A stretch of DNA of 64,000 bases, from the NCBI GenBank assembly GCA_004154925.1, contig QJNS01000034.1:62001-126000 (forward strand), given 5' to 3'. The notes beneath the pieces are model-generated. The model was not told the DNA's origin. It did not search any database and saw only the letters and a program-made list of their open reading frames with translations. The DNA is from Monosporascus cannonballus. Its lineage: Eukaryota > Ascomycota > Sordariomycetes > Xylariales. This document shows positions 1 to 12,676 of the stretch, one piece after another; position 1 is the first letter of the stretch; each line of letters opens with the position of its first letter. The position numbers were made by a program, and so were the translations under genes.

Positions 1-3000
1 TCGTCGTGGCGAGTGATAGAGAAACTGAGCCGCTCCAGGAGCCTGCACAGCCTTTCGTTGTGCGTATACAGTCGTTGGGTAAGACTCTTGGTGTGTTCGT
101 TACGACTCTCCAAGCGAGCGTCGAGACTTGCCGCCCGAGTCTCAGAGGAGTGTAGTTTTTCCTGGAACATTCGAACTTCTTCCTCAAGACTGCCTACCTG
201 GGACTGTCTTGATGCCAGCTGTTCCAATAGTTCTGCGACTCTCTTCTCTTCATCCTCCAGCTTCTTTCGTAAAGTCTCCGAGCCACTCTCGCCTTCGGTC
301 ATTTGGGCTCTCAGGCGGTCAATCTGCTCCCGCCCGTCCTTGACCTCTGCTTCCAAGGCGGCGCATCTGGCTTTCTCCTTGTCTAGTGACTCGCGCAGAT
401 GAACTGATGCCATCTCTTCTGCGGACAATCTCTCCTGTGTAGCCGACAGCTCGGACTTGACCTCCTTAACGGTCCCTTGGGCATGGTCGAGATCGGTCTT
501 CATGAGGGAAAGGTCTTCCTCGAGTGACTGGACCTTCGCTAGAATATCGGCCGACTTGTTCGCCAGTGACTCGATGAGGTCGGCTATCTCCTGGGGCACA
601 GCTTCTTTGGGCGACAACTGGCTGTGGAGCTCCTTGAGCGACTTGGTATGGGTCTCTGTGTTTTCTTCATATGTTTCTGCACGTCTTGATAGAGCCTTGA
701 TGGCCTCGCGGGCTTCCTGCAGTTGCCTCTCGAGGGACACGTTCCGTTCCCGCTGTGCGCGACTCTCGCTGCGGAGGAAGTCAAGCTGGCCCTGAGATTT
801 CAGTATATCGTCCCTCTTCTCCCGTGTCAGGCGTCCGACCTCCTCTTCCAGATAATGGACCTTCTCATCGTAGGCTAGCTTTTCGTTATCTCTGGATTCG
901 CCAAAATGCTCTATCTCTTCCTCGGTCTCCTCGAGGCGCATCTTCAAAGCCTTGATCTCGGTCTCAAGCGACTTGCGTTCCTCTAAGAATTCCCTCTTCA
1001 AGGCCTCCATGTTGCCCAGGAGGTCATTCTTAGTTGAGTTGACTTCTTGCATGTCCGTCGTTCGGGCCTGGGCCTCCCTCTCGAGAGCCGTAGCGCGTTC
1101 TCTTTCCGCATTGAGGTCGCCTTCTAGTTTCGCGATACGGTCCAAAAGAGCCCCACTACTGTCTGAAGCGGACGATCGTCGCCGGCCGTCACTCGGCTGG
1201 TCCGCCTTGACCGAGGCAGTGTAATCGTTCCTGTCCGCTGATTGCCGCTGTGGTTGGAACAATGACGGTCTTGATGCCTGACTATGTCGATGCAAGAGAT
1301 CTTCGAGTCGGCGGACTCTGCTTTCGGCAGTCCTTAGCTTGTTCTCCAGCTTGGATTTGTCTTCCTGCAGGCTTCGAAGGAGCTCATCGTCTCCTCGGAT
1401 GAGCAGGCCACTCCTACCTAGCACCGCTTCATGGACACTGCCGTTCTTGAAGGCCTTCACCCGTTTCGACTGCTGCTTGGTCGGGTTATTAAGCTCGTCA
1501 ATCAGCTTTGAGACGTCATCCACAACTGAAGGTTCTGCGTTGTGTCGTTGAATGACGGCCAAGAACTCATTGAGATCTTGCCTCGCCATGGCCGGCCACG
1601 CCTCCTCTTCCCCGAGGATGTTCACTTCGACGCCCAGTACATTGTTATCTGCCTTTTCGGGTCCGTATGTGCTACCAACCATTTTATGCCATTTGCGTCT
1701 GCGTTTCAACTCCTCATCCTGGAAAAGCGCCATCTCGTTGACAAGCGTTGACGAGTCTGACTTGACCTTGTCCGCCCATTCCCTACGCCTTACAGCTTCT
1801 GCCACGAAGGATGCGTACATAAACGGGAGCTGCTGTATGAGGCGCAGATAGTCGAACGTAGTCATCTCCTCCTCGCCTTGGGTGATGGCATTCATCTGAT
1901 TCTTCACGTTCGCGTGCAAACTTGTTATCTCGGCGATATTGCGCATGAAAACCAGAGAATCGCGAGCCACGTCATTGCGTGCCTGGGTCGCGTAACGAAC
2001 CATAGCCTCCATCTCAAGAGCCCGATTATGCATGCTAGGTAGGAGTTGCTTGGTATGGTTGACGGCCGTCTTGGAAGCTTGTGGGACGTCTCTTGCCGGA
2101 TTGACATATAGAAGCGTAGCCTGGTAATCCGTATCAATCTTCTTCGCCACAGCCTCGATATCCTCCAACAGCCGGCGGCACTCATCGGCATGGTGCAAAG
2201 CTGATCGAGCCATGAGCTTGTCAAACTCCTGAAACAGCTGGTCACATTCGGCAAACATCCTCTCGGCCGTCTTGTCGAGGTCGGATATCTTGTTGTTAAA
2301 CTTTCGCAGAGACGTAGTGGCGAGCTTGCCAGCCTTCCGCGTCGTCTCTGGATCGATAAGGTCCTCCAGTGTTTTCTGACGAGACTTCCGCACCTCCTGA
2401 CAGGTCATGAAGCGGACCATGTCCGGGGATATACCGATGCTCCGAGCCGACTCTAGATAACGCTCCCAGTTGGTGGCTAGGTTGGTGTAGTCTTCCTGCG
2501 TGGGAACAATCCATTTCTTCAACTCGTTATATTTGGGCTCCAGAGGCTTCAACGCGGTGTCGAGATTGGCCACGGCAGCATCGAGGCACCTGAGCATGAC
2601 ATCCATTTCATCGTAGCGTGCGTGCGCAGTGTTGGCCATGGCGGTACAGTCGTTTACGATGTTCGACGCCCAGTCGCGACGACTCTTGAACAGAGCCTGC
2701 CATGATTGCAAAGACCGTGAATCGTTAATAGCGTTAGGCGCAGCAGTTAGGACATATCGCCTCGGAATGGGGCCCTCGGACACAAGGGATGTAGGGGTCC
2801 CCGGCGACGAGGCTTGCGTTATTCGGATATCGTAGACGTATATCTCCTTCTATAGCCCGCATTAGCCAAAGACTTCAGGGTGCTGTAGGGTAGAGGGAGG
2901 AAGGTGCGCTGACTTCCGACTGGATGGTTTGGATCTTTACGGTTTTCCCTTGTGAGGTAAGAGCAACGATACTCGGTATCGGTATAGAGCTTTGTCGGGA

Positions 3001-3177
3001 GACCCATCCCTTGAAGTCATCGAGGCTACAGTTGCGATGTCAGTCTGTGTTACACTAAATCTCGACTCCGCAGCGAGTCGTTGCGAGCCGAGTCAGTACG
3101 TACGACGAGAACTGCGAGATGTCGACCTGCAGGCGCTGGCCCGTGTGGGCTACCAACACCTGCGTCTGCGTCGCCAT
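1..3177 (-). CDS. ATG11: Autophagy-related protein 11 (selective autophagy scaffold), N-terminal and central part, runs off window
   Basis: Atg11 is the scaffold that ties cargo receptors to the autophagy initiation machinery at the vacuole or phagophore assembly site. Exons on the minus strand are 3104-3177, 2914-3025 and 2849-1, with introns 3026-3103 (donor GTACGT, acceptor CTGTAG) and 2850-2913 (GTCAGC..TATAG). The start ATG at 3177 begins MATQTQVLVAHTGQRLQVDI, the ubiquitin-like N-terminus usual for fungal Atg11, and exon 2 to 3 joins as TIQSE/KEIYVYDIRIT. The third exon stays open for about 950 codons to base 1. It carries the conserved RRRKWHKMVG block and then long heptad coiled coils rich in Glu, Lys and Leu, ending in ERLCRLLERLSFSITR at the window edge. 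The C-terminal Atg11 domain lies outside. It is divergent from the CENP-H-like gene at 4105. Family assignment is strong; splice sites are inferred from frame and consensus. Confidence 0.93.
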
Positions 3178-4104
3178 TATTCATGTATTCCATCACCTAA
3201 TGACAGCATACGGGGCGGAGCCGAGACAGGAACGGACGTCGGAATGTAAGTATGTTCAAACGAAGAGCCGGTAACTGGGGAATACCAATGTATGGGTGCG
3301 TGGTGTGTGTAAGATAAGAAGATGACCTGGCAGACTGGAATATTGCGGTGATGATAAAGCACGGGAAGCGACTACTAGGATCAGCTCCCCTAGATAGCAG
3401 ATGGCAGATAGCTCTATAGGGTCAGGGTATCGGAGGTTACCAGAGCAATAAGCCCGACAGTAGTCATCATCACGAGGCGGTCTCGATTCTAGAACAAGAA
3501 TTGAGAGATGGGCTCCCAACGGCGCCCCGTCGTCCCACGGCACCGATCACCAATCACAGACGAGGCAGAGCTTAGACCAGTCGACTATGTGGATGTGCAA
3601 GCGGTTTCGAATGTCTTGGGTTTGCGGGTATCCCGGTACAATCGAGGATGACGTCGGCTCGTGATCAAGCGGTTGTCACGTACTCGAATTACATAGTGCT
3701 ATCACAAGTAATCATGAAAGGTAGTGAAAGGGCTGATGAGGGATTCTTATTTAAAGAGCCCATGTAATTAAGAGAAATAAGAGAGGCGAGGATAGGATCA
3801 AGGTTCCAAAGCTTGTTCGGAGTTTAGGTATAAGAACGAACTTTGTTCCAGCGCGCGGTACCTAATGGTTGTTGATTACAACAAACATCCGAATAGCGCC
3901 ACCGCATCAGCCACTTTGTTTTCTGATGCCCAGCCACATCTCCCATTAGCCCCGTATGCAAACCGTTTCCGTACCCGACCGCGTTAGATATGAGTGGCAA
4001 TCTGGATAAAAGGAGACAGTTATTATATTGCATAATTCTATTATATATCTCTGAAGGTCCAAAGTTATTCATTTATTGTTCAGTGTCAATCAAGAAACGG
4101 GGCC
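3178..4104. promoter_or_regulatory. Divergent intergenic region between ATG11 and CENP-H-like gene
   Basis: This 927-bp spacer separates two divergently transcribed genes, so both promoters should lie here. I see no coding potential, no repeats and no RNA gene. The stretch around 3740-3840 is A+T-rich. No specific operator can be named from sequence alone. Confidence 0.4.
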
Positions 4105-4979
4105 ATGGCACAAGAAGCCAAGGAAAGCCCAACGGCGCTGTTGCTACTATCAGACGAGGAAAAGCGCGTCTTAGAGCTACATGACAGGCTCCAGCAGCTC
4201 CAGTTAGAAATCGCCCTGTTAACAGCACAAAGGAACTACGTTCCAAGTATAGGTCACCGGTTTACCTTAGCCCTAGAACATCGTGGCTAACGAAACACAG
4301 GCACCACAACATCATCATCGCAAGAGGGAGATGCAATAAAGGTAGCACAGAAAGAGCTCCTGGACTCCCGCGCTCGATACGTTCTACGGAACGAGGCCGT
4401 GGAGAGCGTCATGATGGCGAATCCGATCATGCAGGCCGTGCACAGCGGGACCAACGCCTCTCCCATCGAAAGGTCAGTTAACCAGGGTCCTTACGTCCTC
4501 CCTTCCCCATCCCCGTTTCTAAACCTAGATGCAAGTACGAGAAGTGAGATTCGCCAAACAAGACAGCTGGCTAACAGAATGACAGGGACCTCCTGCCCGC
4601 GCTCGAGCAGCGCGACGCGGCCTCCGTGACGCTAGCCAAGCAATCGACGGAGCTCCGGGCGCTGCTCGACGAGCTGGTCGAGGTCGAGGGCCAGAGCCTG
4701 CGGCTGATGCGCGAGAACGCGGACCTGGCAGCCGAGGTGCTGCGGTTGGCGGGGGAGGCAAACCGCCGGAATAACGGGACGGGGGAGCCGTGGGCGGACG
4801 CGGACCCGGATCTCGCGGCCGAGATCGACGAGCTCGGGGTGCAGGTCCGGGCGAGCCGGAAGCGGTGGCGCGTCGTCAAGGGGACGGCGAGCGCCGTCGT
4901 CGCGGGCAGCGGCGCCGACTGGGCCCGCGACGCCGAGCTTAGGGATATCGTCCTCGACGCGGAGGACGACGACATATAA
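4105..4979 (+). CDS. CENP-H-like inner kinetochore protein
   Basis: Likely the fungal CENP-H homologue (Fta3/Mcm16 type) of the constitutive centromere-associated network. Three exons, 4105-4246, 4301-4472 and 4586-4979, give 235 residues. Introns are GTATAG..ACACAG and GTCAGT..GACAG, the second with a GCTAAC branch site. The N-terminus has LLLLSDEEKRVLELHDRL followed by a heptad segment, the middle is helical with MMANPIMQAVHSG, and a second long coiled coil precedes the C-terminal WRVVKGTASAVVAGSG and DWARDAELRDIVLD blocks, which are typical of the family as I know it. The acidic tail is EDDD. The last exon is markedly more GC-rich than the first two. All frames and phases fit, so the gene looks intact. 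It could be another coiled-coil kinetochore subunit; CENP-H is the best match from memory of the C-terminal block. Confidence 0.75.
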
Positions 4980-7900
4980 TCGGTAGCTGGCGTGAGCGAG
5001 AGCTTGGGGCTCCGAAAGGAGGCTGTTGGATTGTTTCTATGCTTGTGATACCCTATCCCTTCTTGCACTCATGAATACATACACCTGTGCAACCAATGGC
5101 GTGGCCAGCCAGTTCACTCAGCTGACTGGATGGATCTGTCTAAGAGGATATACGTGCGCAAGCTCCTTTCTCTTAGCAGGGGATAAAACCATCGACTGCC
5201 TCTTTCTTCCACAGGGCAGCATAGTACTCACCACGGAGCGAGCCGTTATTAGCTGCCGCAACCCACCGCCCTGTCAGAATTCAGGATCGGGGTCCATTTC
5301 AAGAGTAGCCAGTTCTCGGCCCTTGAACAGCCACACACCAAGAGATCGACGCAAGTCATTCGGTATTTCACACTGTAAGAACCAAAATCGCAAATACCAA
5401 CATCATGGAGCGACCCGGCACCCACGAAAGCTTGTTTCGTCGACGCAGACGCATTCAAACGATCCAAACGCTAGCAAATAGGGCTTAGCGCACCCCAAGG
5501 TTGGCGACTGTGCCGTCGGCTCCTACGAAGCACGTGATATGCATGCTATTTTTATTTAGCCTTGGAGCTGTTTAGGATCATCTAGGTTGGGAAGGCAAGG
5601 GCCAGCGGGGATCCGGAAAAGTTGGATCAACCACGTTGCCTGGGCCTTTAGCTCTACGTACCTTGGTAATCAATATTGCGAGATGGCTGATATAATCATC
5701 CGCGAATGGAATCAGATTATGGCGAAGATGCAGGGCTTTGCCTCCATCTTCCCATTTGGTATCGCCTTTTACGTGTGATGTAAACATAGGTGCCAGTGGT
5801 TAGTAGCGCATCGATATCACAGCCAAGCCAAGCCCTGTGTCTTGAATGTGTAATTGCTCTGACGAACATGATTGATGAGTGCAGTTGTAGGATTTTCCCA
5901 ACGGACTGTAGTCATGGTGGAGAAACGGGCCTCCTGGATGATCCGAAAGAGGGATGGGAGCACAGTGCGGGATTACGGTCCAGTGAAACAACCAAGTCGC
6001 TTTCTCTCGGTGGACGGTATGCGGTACAGTGAAGCCCCCCGACTCCCGGTAAATCCGTCCCAACGTTGCCCCTACGACCAAAACAGGTGCCCACATAAGG
6101 AAGCCGTAGGCATGACTGCGAAACATCTCGTGCCCTATCCATTGCAGATTCTTTGGGCGAATGAGACACTTCGACGGATTTTCGTGTGCATTACCACAAC
6201 TACGGAATCTGACAGGTCTCGAGGACACTTACCAAGCACCGCAGTGATCCTGCACGTAATTGCGCAAGCTGGTTCCTATTGCAATTATACTTGCGACGTT
6301 GCTACGCGTGTTATTAGTGGATATGCACAACCCATGTCGGTCTCAAGCCTTGTACCCTTTGGTTGCGGAGCAGCTGCTGAACGGAACAGGTAAACATGAG
6401 CGAGCATTTGCCACAACAGATACGGGGGTGGCAGTTGTGACCAGAAGTGTGTGTGGTATGCTCCCACACTCGTTGGCCTTGTCACGCCGTATGTTTTGTT
6501 AGCTGGTTCCTAATATTGTATATTTATAGCCTGGTCAACACCTGGTTGGGAGCATCGAGTATTCCAAAAAGCGCACGCCACTATTATCCTCAGTGGCAAG
6601 ATGGCCCCTTCAATAACAGTCTCTCCTTATGGGAAAGACCAGGGCATGCATAGTCGACTGGTTGGGGGGACGTTGCGTCGGCGCAACAAACAGATATCTA
6701 CAACTGCGCGATTTCGAAAACGTTATTGGTTTAACGAGTCCTTGGCATGATATTTGCCTATAGAAGGTTCATTTAGGGTCTGAGTTCCATCCGGTCAATG
6801 CCAATATCAGTTGGCGCTGGGGTGTAGACGGGCGATATTTATCAAGAGCTAGAGCCAATCTCATGATTGGCTAGTTATGCTTATTCAAGGACAGCGACGA
6901 GGCTAGCAATAAACATTTGGCGAGAGGTAGAATGTACTGGGATGAGCTTCTAGGGGATCGCAAGCCTAGATCATCAATGATGCATCAGAGAAGCGTAAGA
7001 TTTCACTTGTATTGTCCAGGCCAGTATATTTGCATGCCAGCGTTTCCCTTCGAGTCGAAAGAGCTGGTTATCTGCTTTGGTGCATTAGGTTTGCTTGAGA
7101 GAAAAGAAAGGGGTTGATGGTCTGCATATGACCGAAGCAAAGCACTATGTGACTCAAGTCAGAAAGGGATGGGTGATAGATAGCCTGATGGGTGAGTTGG
7201 GAGGAAACAGGGGAGCTTGGGTGAAACAGTAGGAGGGGGAGGACCGGACTCGCAGCAAAATCGACCAGGATGAAATCAGCTGTCAACCACTTCGTACTAG
7301 GCACTTTCTTCCTTGGATCACAGCCCAACAACACACGATAGTACTGATAAACGAGTGCGTGCTCAAACAAGGTACCTAGAGTGAAGTACTAATCCGATGA
7401 CGCAAATGATAGGTAGGTAGGAGATCTGAAGAGCCAAAACACCTCAGCTATGCTACCCGCAGATAGGCTTGCGTTGCCCCCAAATGCTGCCAGCTGGGCA
7501 ATGTTTCAAAGGTCAACCTCTGTCTTTAAGATGCCTAGGAAAACATCGAATTCGTGGCAAAGAGACCAGCTGTAAATTACTGGCATTTTCAATCCCTATT
7601 CGGTATCTGCAAAGGAATGGGAGTGGTACATAACCCTTTTGCGTCGCTCAGAGAACCATATACGAGGTTAAGAGGAAGGCAAATGGGACTTTTGAAGCTC
7701 AGATATGTACCTAGATACGTAAGCAATCTGATTCTCAAAGCAAAAGTCAGAGTGATGATCCAAATGAATCAATACGTGATTACGGAGTACGGCGTAAAGG
7801 TGGGAGCCAATGCGGGAAGAGGGAGTACACAGTATCCTGGCGACGCTGCACTTTACGCGTCAGTACAGGGAATCAGTCAGATAGTACCGGATTCTTAGTA

Positions 7901-8209
7901 GCCCTACACAGTCTGAATAACGTGCATAACTGAGAAAGCCCCAAGTCTGTAAGTACTATTTGGCAGCTGCCAGTCTTGTGAACAGTTTGAGTCCTGCCGG
8001 CAAAGCATAGTTCGACGGCTGTCAGCAATAGGCTATGGAAATGGCTAGCACTCGGTCAGCTGAACCATGGACGACAGAAAGTGTGAGGCGAGTCAAAGCA
8101 GAATACAGTACCTGCGCATAACGCATACGTGCCTGCTCCCTGCTTTTAGTTGCTGCTGCTGGGTGTTCTGCTGCTGGACCAAGAACGGTACCCCTCCCTT
8201 TCACAATTT
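4980..8209. other. Intergenic region without a recognised gene
   Basis: About 3.2 kb between the CENP-H-like gene and the NHP6 leader. Open frames are all short (under about 175 codons), overlap on both strands and match nothing I recognise. No tRNA-like fold, no tandem array and no RIP-like composition stand out. Short AGGTAGG / TACCTACC motifs, common in Sordariomycete spacers, occur near 7411. A CACGTG palindrome is at about 5529. Confidence 0.5.
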
Positions 8210-9025
8210 GGGGGAGGAAGCGCCTGCCCAGCTACACACACGCAACGGAAAGCGCACGCACTCCCACACAATCAGCCACCCGCAGTAAAAAGGCACCCAG
8301 CCAACTCCCCCCATACAAATTTCCCTCTCTTCTCTCTCATACAATTCTCACACGCAAATCGACTCCCATACAAACAGCGCCTACACACAACCTCACTACA
8401 TACCCGCACAACTGTGAGTACCTCCCATTATATGCGCCTGCACTGCAATTCCCAAGTCACTTTCTTGCAACAACTGCAATACAAACCGATAAAGTCAAAC
8501 TTCGTCGCCATCAATCTTTGGGACCATTCTGCACAAGTATCCGTCTCATTTCAAGGTTCTTGTCGGTTTTTGGGAGCTTTGTCCAGCTTAATAACCTGGC
8601 TGTTGCTTCGTCCTCCCCATCAGCCATATCCATCAACCGTCAACTTTTCACCATTCATCTGCCATCGCAATTCACTGATATCGAATTATTGCAACAGCTT
8701 CGCAAAACACAACAACACGTGCTGAATCCCTCAGAAACCTATCAAAAGTATGAAGCATGCCCTATTCAGACTAATTTTGAGCTTCGACTGGCGGATTTCA
8801 CGCGTTGGGATGCGCAATTGCATTTGCGCCTGTTACGCATCACCGTCACTGCACTATCGCCCATCACCCAACTGCCCCTCCAAGCTATCACACGCGTGGC
8901 TATCAAACGCGTCGCAGGCCTGCCCTTCAGTCTAGCCAACTCTACAACGCATCGCACCCCGCTGACTTAATCATCCCATTAAAAGATTGTCAAGGCTAAC
9001 CAGGAACCTGCACAGGCACTTGAAA
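8210..9025 (+). promoter_or_regulatory. C/A-rich probable promoter and long 5' leader of NHP6
   Basis: The stretch from about 8230 to 8420 is strongly biased to C and A with pyrimidine runs (for example ttccctctcttctctctc near 8321), a pattern often seen around transcription starts of highly expressed fungal genes. Several upstream ATGs precede the NHP6 start at 9026, so an intron in the leader or upstream open frames are possible. No transcript data are available, so the start site is not placed. Confidence 0.35.
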
Positions 9026-9681
9026 ATGCCCAAGGAAGCAACTAAGCGCGGCGGTAAGGCCGGCAAGGTCGAGAAGAGACGCGGCAAGAAGGGTAAGTCT
9101 CGCCAATCACACAACGCATACCCATGTCCTGCTCAGCACGGCTGGGTGCAACGCGCGTCACCTGGCGGGCAATATCCCAAGACCCGTTCCCCTTTGTCAT
9201 CTTCCCCGGGATGTACCATGACGCCTCGAAAGGTGCTGGTCGCGCTGGAGAGTTGGCGGTGGCATATTTCGAGCCTTGAGTCATTGCTAACTGACTGCCC
9301 TGTCTAGACCCTAACGCCCCCAAGCGTGGTCTATCTGCCTATATGTTCTTCGCCAATGAGCAACGTGAGAACGTTCGTGACGAGAACCCCGGCATCTCTT
9401 TCGGTAAGCTCATGTGGCCCTGCTACGTTTATTGGCATCTAGGCCTAACTCGTTGCGCAGGCCAAGTCGGCAAGATCCTTGGTGAGAGATGGAAGGCCCT
9501 GAACGACAAGCAGCGCGCCCCTTATGAGGCTAAGGCCGCTGCCGACAAGAAGAGATACGAGGATGAGAAGCAAGCCTACCAGGTAAGCCCCGCACGTCCC
9601 CTCCGTTGCTGTGTTCGAACCATACTGAAGAGTACTGATTAGGCCGAATCTGATTAGGCTGGAGGAGATGACAGCGAGTAA
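9026..9681 (+). CDS. NHP6: Non-histone chromosomal protein 6 (single HMG-box)
   Basis: Nhp6 is a small nuclear HMG-box protein that bends DNA and assists FACT, chromatin remodellers and transcription. Four exons, 9026-9092, 9308-9403, 9461-9582 and 9658-9681, give 102 residues. The start is [20 protein letters not shown], a basic tail, then the HMG box from [20 protein letters not shown] through [20 protein letters not shown] to [12 protein letters not shown], and a short acidic end AGGDDSE. Introns are GTAAGT..TCTAG, GTAAGC..GCGCAG and GTAAGC..GATTAG. The last intron has two usable GATTAG acceptors 15 bp apart; the upstream one would end the protein AESD instead. Length and domain layout are normal for the family. 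The gene appears intact. Confidence 0.96.
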
Positions 9682-12676
9682 ATGTGGTCCGTTCACTTTG
9701 ACCGCTTATCAGGTCACGAGTTTCACGATGCGATGACTAAGAGTCGTTGTCTACTCGAGAAGCTTGGGACAAGGTGGACGCCTACATTTCTTTTCACGTG
9801 TATTTCGTATGGGCCAGGTCGGTGTTGCAGCACAGGAAGGGATATGTGCTTGGTTTGCTTTGATGCACGCATTTATTCTTTGAGATGACGGCCGAGGGTC
9901 TACAGATACGATACCCTGGGTTGCAGTTTAGGGTCCCAACCTACATGATGTTTTCATCGCAGGACATCGATCCGAGTTCAAGACAATTGAACCATTGTAA
10001 ACTAGTTGCGATCATAACTATGATCAATCCACGAACGTGCCTCCTTTACCTTGCCTCGCAAAATGGGTAAAATGGTATCAAGCTCCGTAACCCTCTCACC
10101 CAATGAAGATACTGAGTGTCTTACGAAATAAATAAAAAAACATATGTCAGGTATCAGCTAGTGCAAGAACTTGCAACTGAAAGAATCCCGGTATCTAACA
10201 GGTGGAGAGATACCGCCCGAGGATGTTAAAAGACGTACCCATCATATATAGCACGGAATGTCGAGTGCCTAACGTTAGCGGGTAAGGTACCTACTAGGTA
10301 GCTATATGATGAGACCTACCAAGGTACCCATGGTAGGGGCCTGACGTTAGAGCGACCTCGTGTGGCCTGTTGATGGATTGGAGTTCTAGCGAGTCTCAAC
10401 TTCAAGCCTGAAAGACGAGGCTACCTTCTCTGGGCTAGGTACCTACCTATCTAACCACGAAATGCCGATTCATCTATTTTTGTGGGCAGAAGTGTTGCAA
10501 TTCTTCGGTCTGGATTCTGTTCCGATTGGGAGTGCTGTCGGACTAGCTACATAGGGGGTTCTCCTAGCTGATATAGGCTGTCGGCCTTTTCGTTGCTGCG
10601 GTCCTAGGGCCACAAAATCAAAGCCCTTTTGATCCTCTTCAGCGCTCCAACAACAAATCACCACATCTTCCGACAATTTCATTTAAATTGTACTTTCTCT
10701 AGTACTCCAAAGCGGCTTATCTCGATCCCACCCCTCCGGCCGTACCGCGTACTAGGCGCCGCATACCAGATGCGATGAAAGCGAAGTTCCAACCCCAATC
10801 GTCAACCATGTGAGGCTCACGGTTCCCGCGGCGCACCAATCATAAGATTTGGTGATTGTTTCAATTGTTGGATCTACTTGTGCCCTTGCCTCTTTGTGAG
10901 CAAGGTTCGCCAATGCGTCTCAACTACCGACAAATTCTTGCCATCCCAAGGTTTGAATAAAGCCCTTGTGGGGAGCTCAATGACGCTCTCGATCGGAGCG
11001 AACCCCTGAGAGCCTCACAGGTGTTATTGGCTCAAGCTAGACACACACCGCACGAAGCAAGCCCTTCTCCCCGCCACCAAAACGAAGAGTACGATTCCCT
11101 TTTGCAGGCGTTCATCAACAGTCAAAGCGACACTAGGTTCGATTCCTATCAGGCCTACTGAGGGCTTCACCTTTGGCTCAGTTTTGCCCATCGTTCCCTT
11201 GGTAGGATAGGTATCGGTCGTCGCGCGTGGAACCCAGAGCTCGCCGTTACTCTCCGGATAATGCTGATGCTCCTTGGATTCGTTGCTACATAAATTTGAA
11301 TTTTGACCTCGAGTACGTGTATCTCCAACTCAGTCGGAGGCCTTTCCTGTGTGCAATACATTGTGTCGCTGGTCTCGAGTATCCGGTTGCGGTCGCGTCT
11401 CTCCACTGCTCTTATTGAGACACGTAGCACAGGTGTGCTATGAGCATCCGACCGGAAAATGTCTCTCGCGTATATCCCCCTTCGCCGACTCTCATTTGTG
11501 GTATCATATCGCAGGCAGGCCACCCCGTGTTAATCGACCAGTCCTCGCCACTACGTCCTGCATGTCATTTATGCATGTGCTCATCTCCGCGTCGCTAAGT
11601 GCAGCAAAAAAAAAAAAAATTCAAAACTACTCCAGCCTACACCACATCCGGCTCGGGCCCAAGATTCATTCGCCAGCCCGTCCAATCCCGTCTGCATATA
11701 TATCCTGGCGTGGACAAATCCGCGCTGGCTTCGTGGCAGCTGCTCACTGAACATCCTTCAACCATCTATTACCTGGTTAAGAGACGGTCCATCGCCTCCA
11801 CCGCGCAGAAGTTCCGGGCTGCGGTCAATGGTGCTGAGCGTTCCTCTAACCCCCCCTAATCCCATTCGTTCGCCTCCTAGTTCCTAACTCGGTCTTCAGC
11901 AACTTTCCTATGTTACAGCATTCGCTAGAGTTACTCGATACCTGCGTTATTTCTAGAATTTCCGTGTCTCCCTCTCGATTGACGGCCGGCGACAGGCTAA
12001 TTGGCTCAAAGAGGACTGCTAGCGAGGTTATTGATTCGTCCACATTCTTGACAAGGCTAGGTTGTGGACCGATAACATAATATGTCTATTCTTCGTCTCC
12101 TCTCCCCGGCTTGCATTGAGAGGATCGCGTGATCGTCATCTCTGGTCCATCGACCGCCACGCCGAACCCCACTACCCGCAAGCAGAGCGTCTCCAGAGCC
12201 AACTCCCTATTCCTTCCCACCTGCATGGGCCGCTAGGCGCATCGGTTGAACGCAGCACATTCGACTCCAACCTCTAGACGGGTTCCATAATTGCTTGAGG
12301 CGGATGCCCCCCGAGTTCAGTCCCTTGGCGATTGATTTGGTTGTGGTGCCCAGGCCGTTCCCGCCTGTTCCCACACGGCCGCCTGCCCGACCTTCTGCGG
12401 AGTTCTGCATCTGTACCATTGAAACATTGCCAGACGCTCGGGTTCCAACTGTTCTTTTTTTCCATAAAGCCCAACGAGCCTTGTATAAGTCGTCTCTGGT
12501 CGAACAATTTGCGAACAATCTGGAGTCAAATAACGTCGGATGCTGGGATGTGGGGACAGGGATATTGTTCAAGGGGGGATCGTGAGATGACTATCTCGAC
12601 CTCCAGTGATCATGAACTCTAACCAGGACCCATGGTGACTCCGCCTCGGCTCTGATGCGATAAACCAGTGCCCAGC
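9682..12676. other. Intergenic region without a recognised gene
   Basis: About 3 kb. An A-rich stretch at about 10127-10141 could belong to the NHP6 3' end. Repeated TAGGTACC / GGTACCTACC motifs lie at about 10287-10335 and 10436-10450. A run of 13 A begins near 11605. Open frames up to about 130 codons exist on both strands at 11.2-12.6 kb, but they overlap one another, lack conserved motifs and are probably upstream sequence of the gene that starts at 12677. Confidence 0.45.

Noticed and set aside
13..1851. Several plus-strand open frames of 70-130 codons at the window start
   Set aside because: They are shadows of the long minus-strand ATG11 coiled-coil exon, which stays open across the whole stretch.
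8150..8970. Overlapping plus-strand open frames upstream of NHP6 as a separate gene
   Set aside because: Low-complexity C/A-rich composition, no conserved motif, and position directly before NHP6 fit a leader or promoter region better.
11100..11160. A GGTTCGATTCC-like string suggesting a tRNA T-arm
   Set aside because: No matching acceptor stem, D-arm or anticodon arm could be laid out around it.
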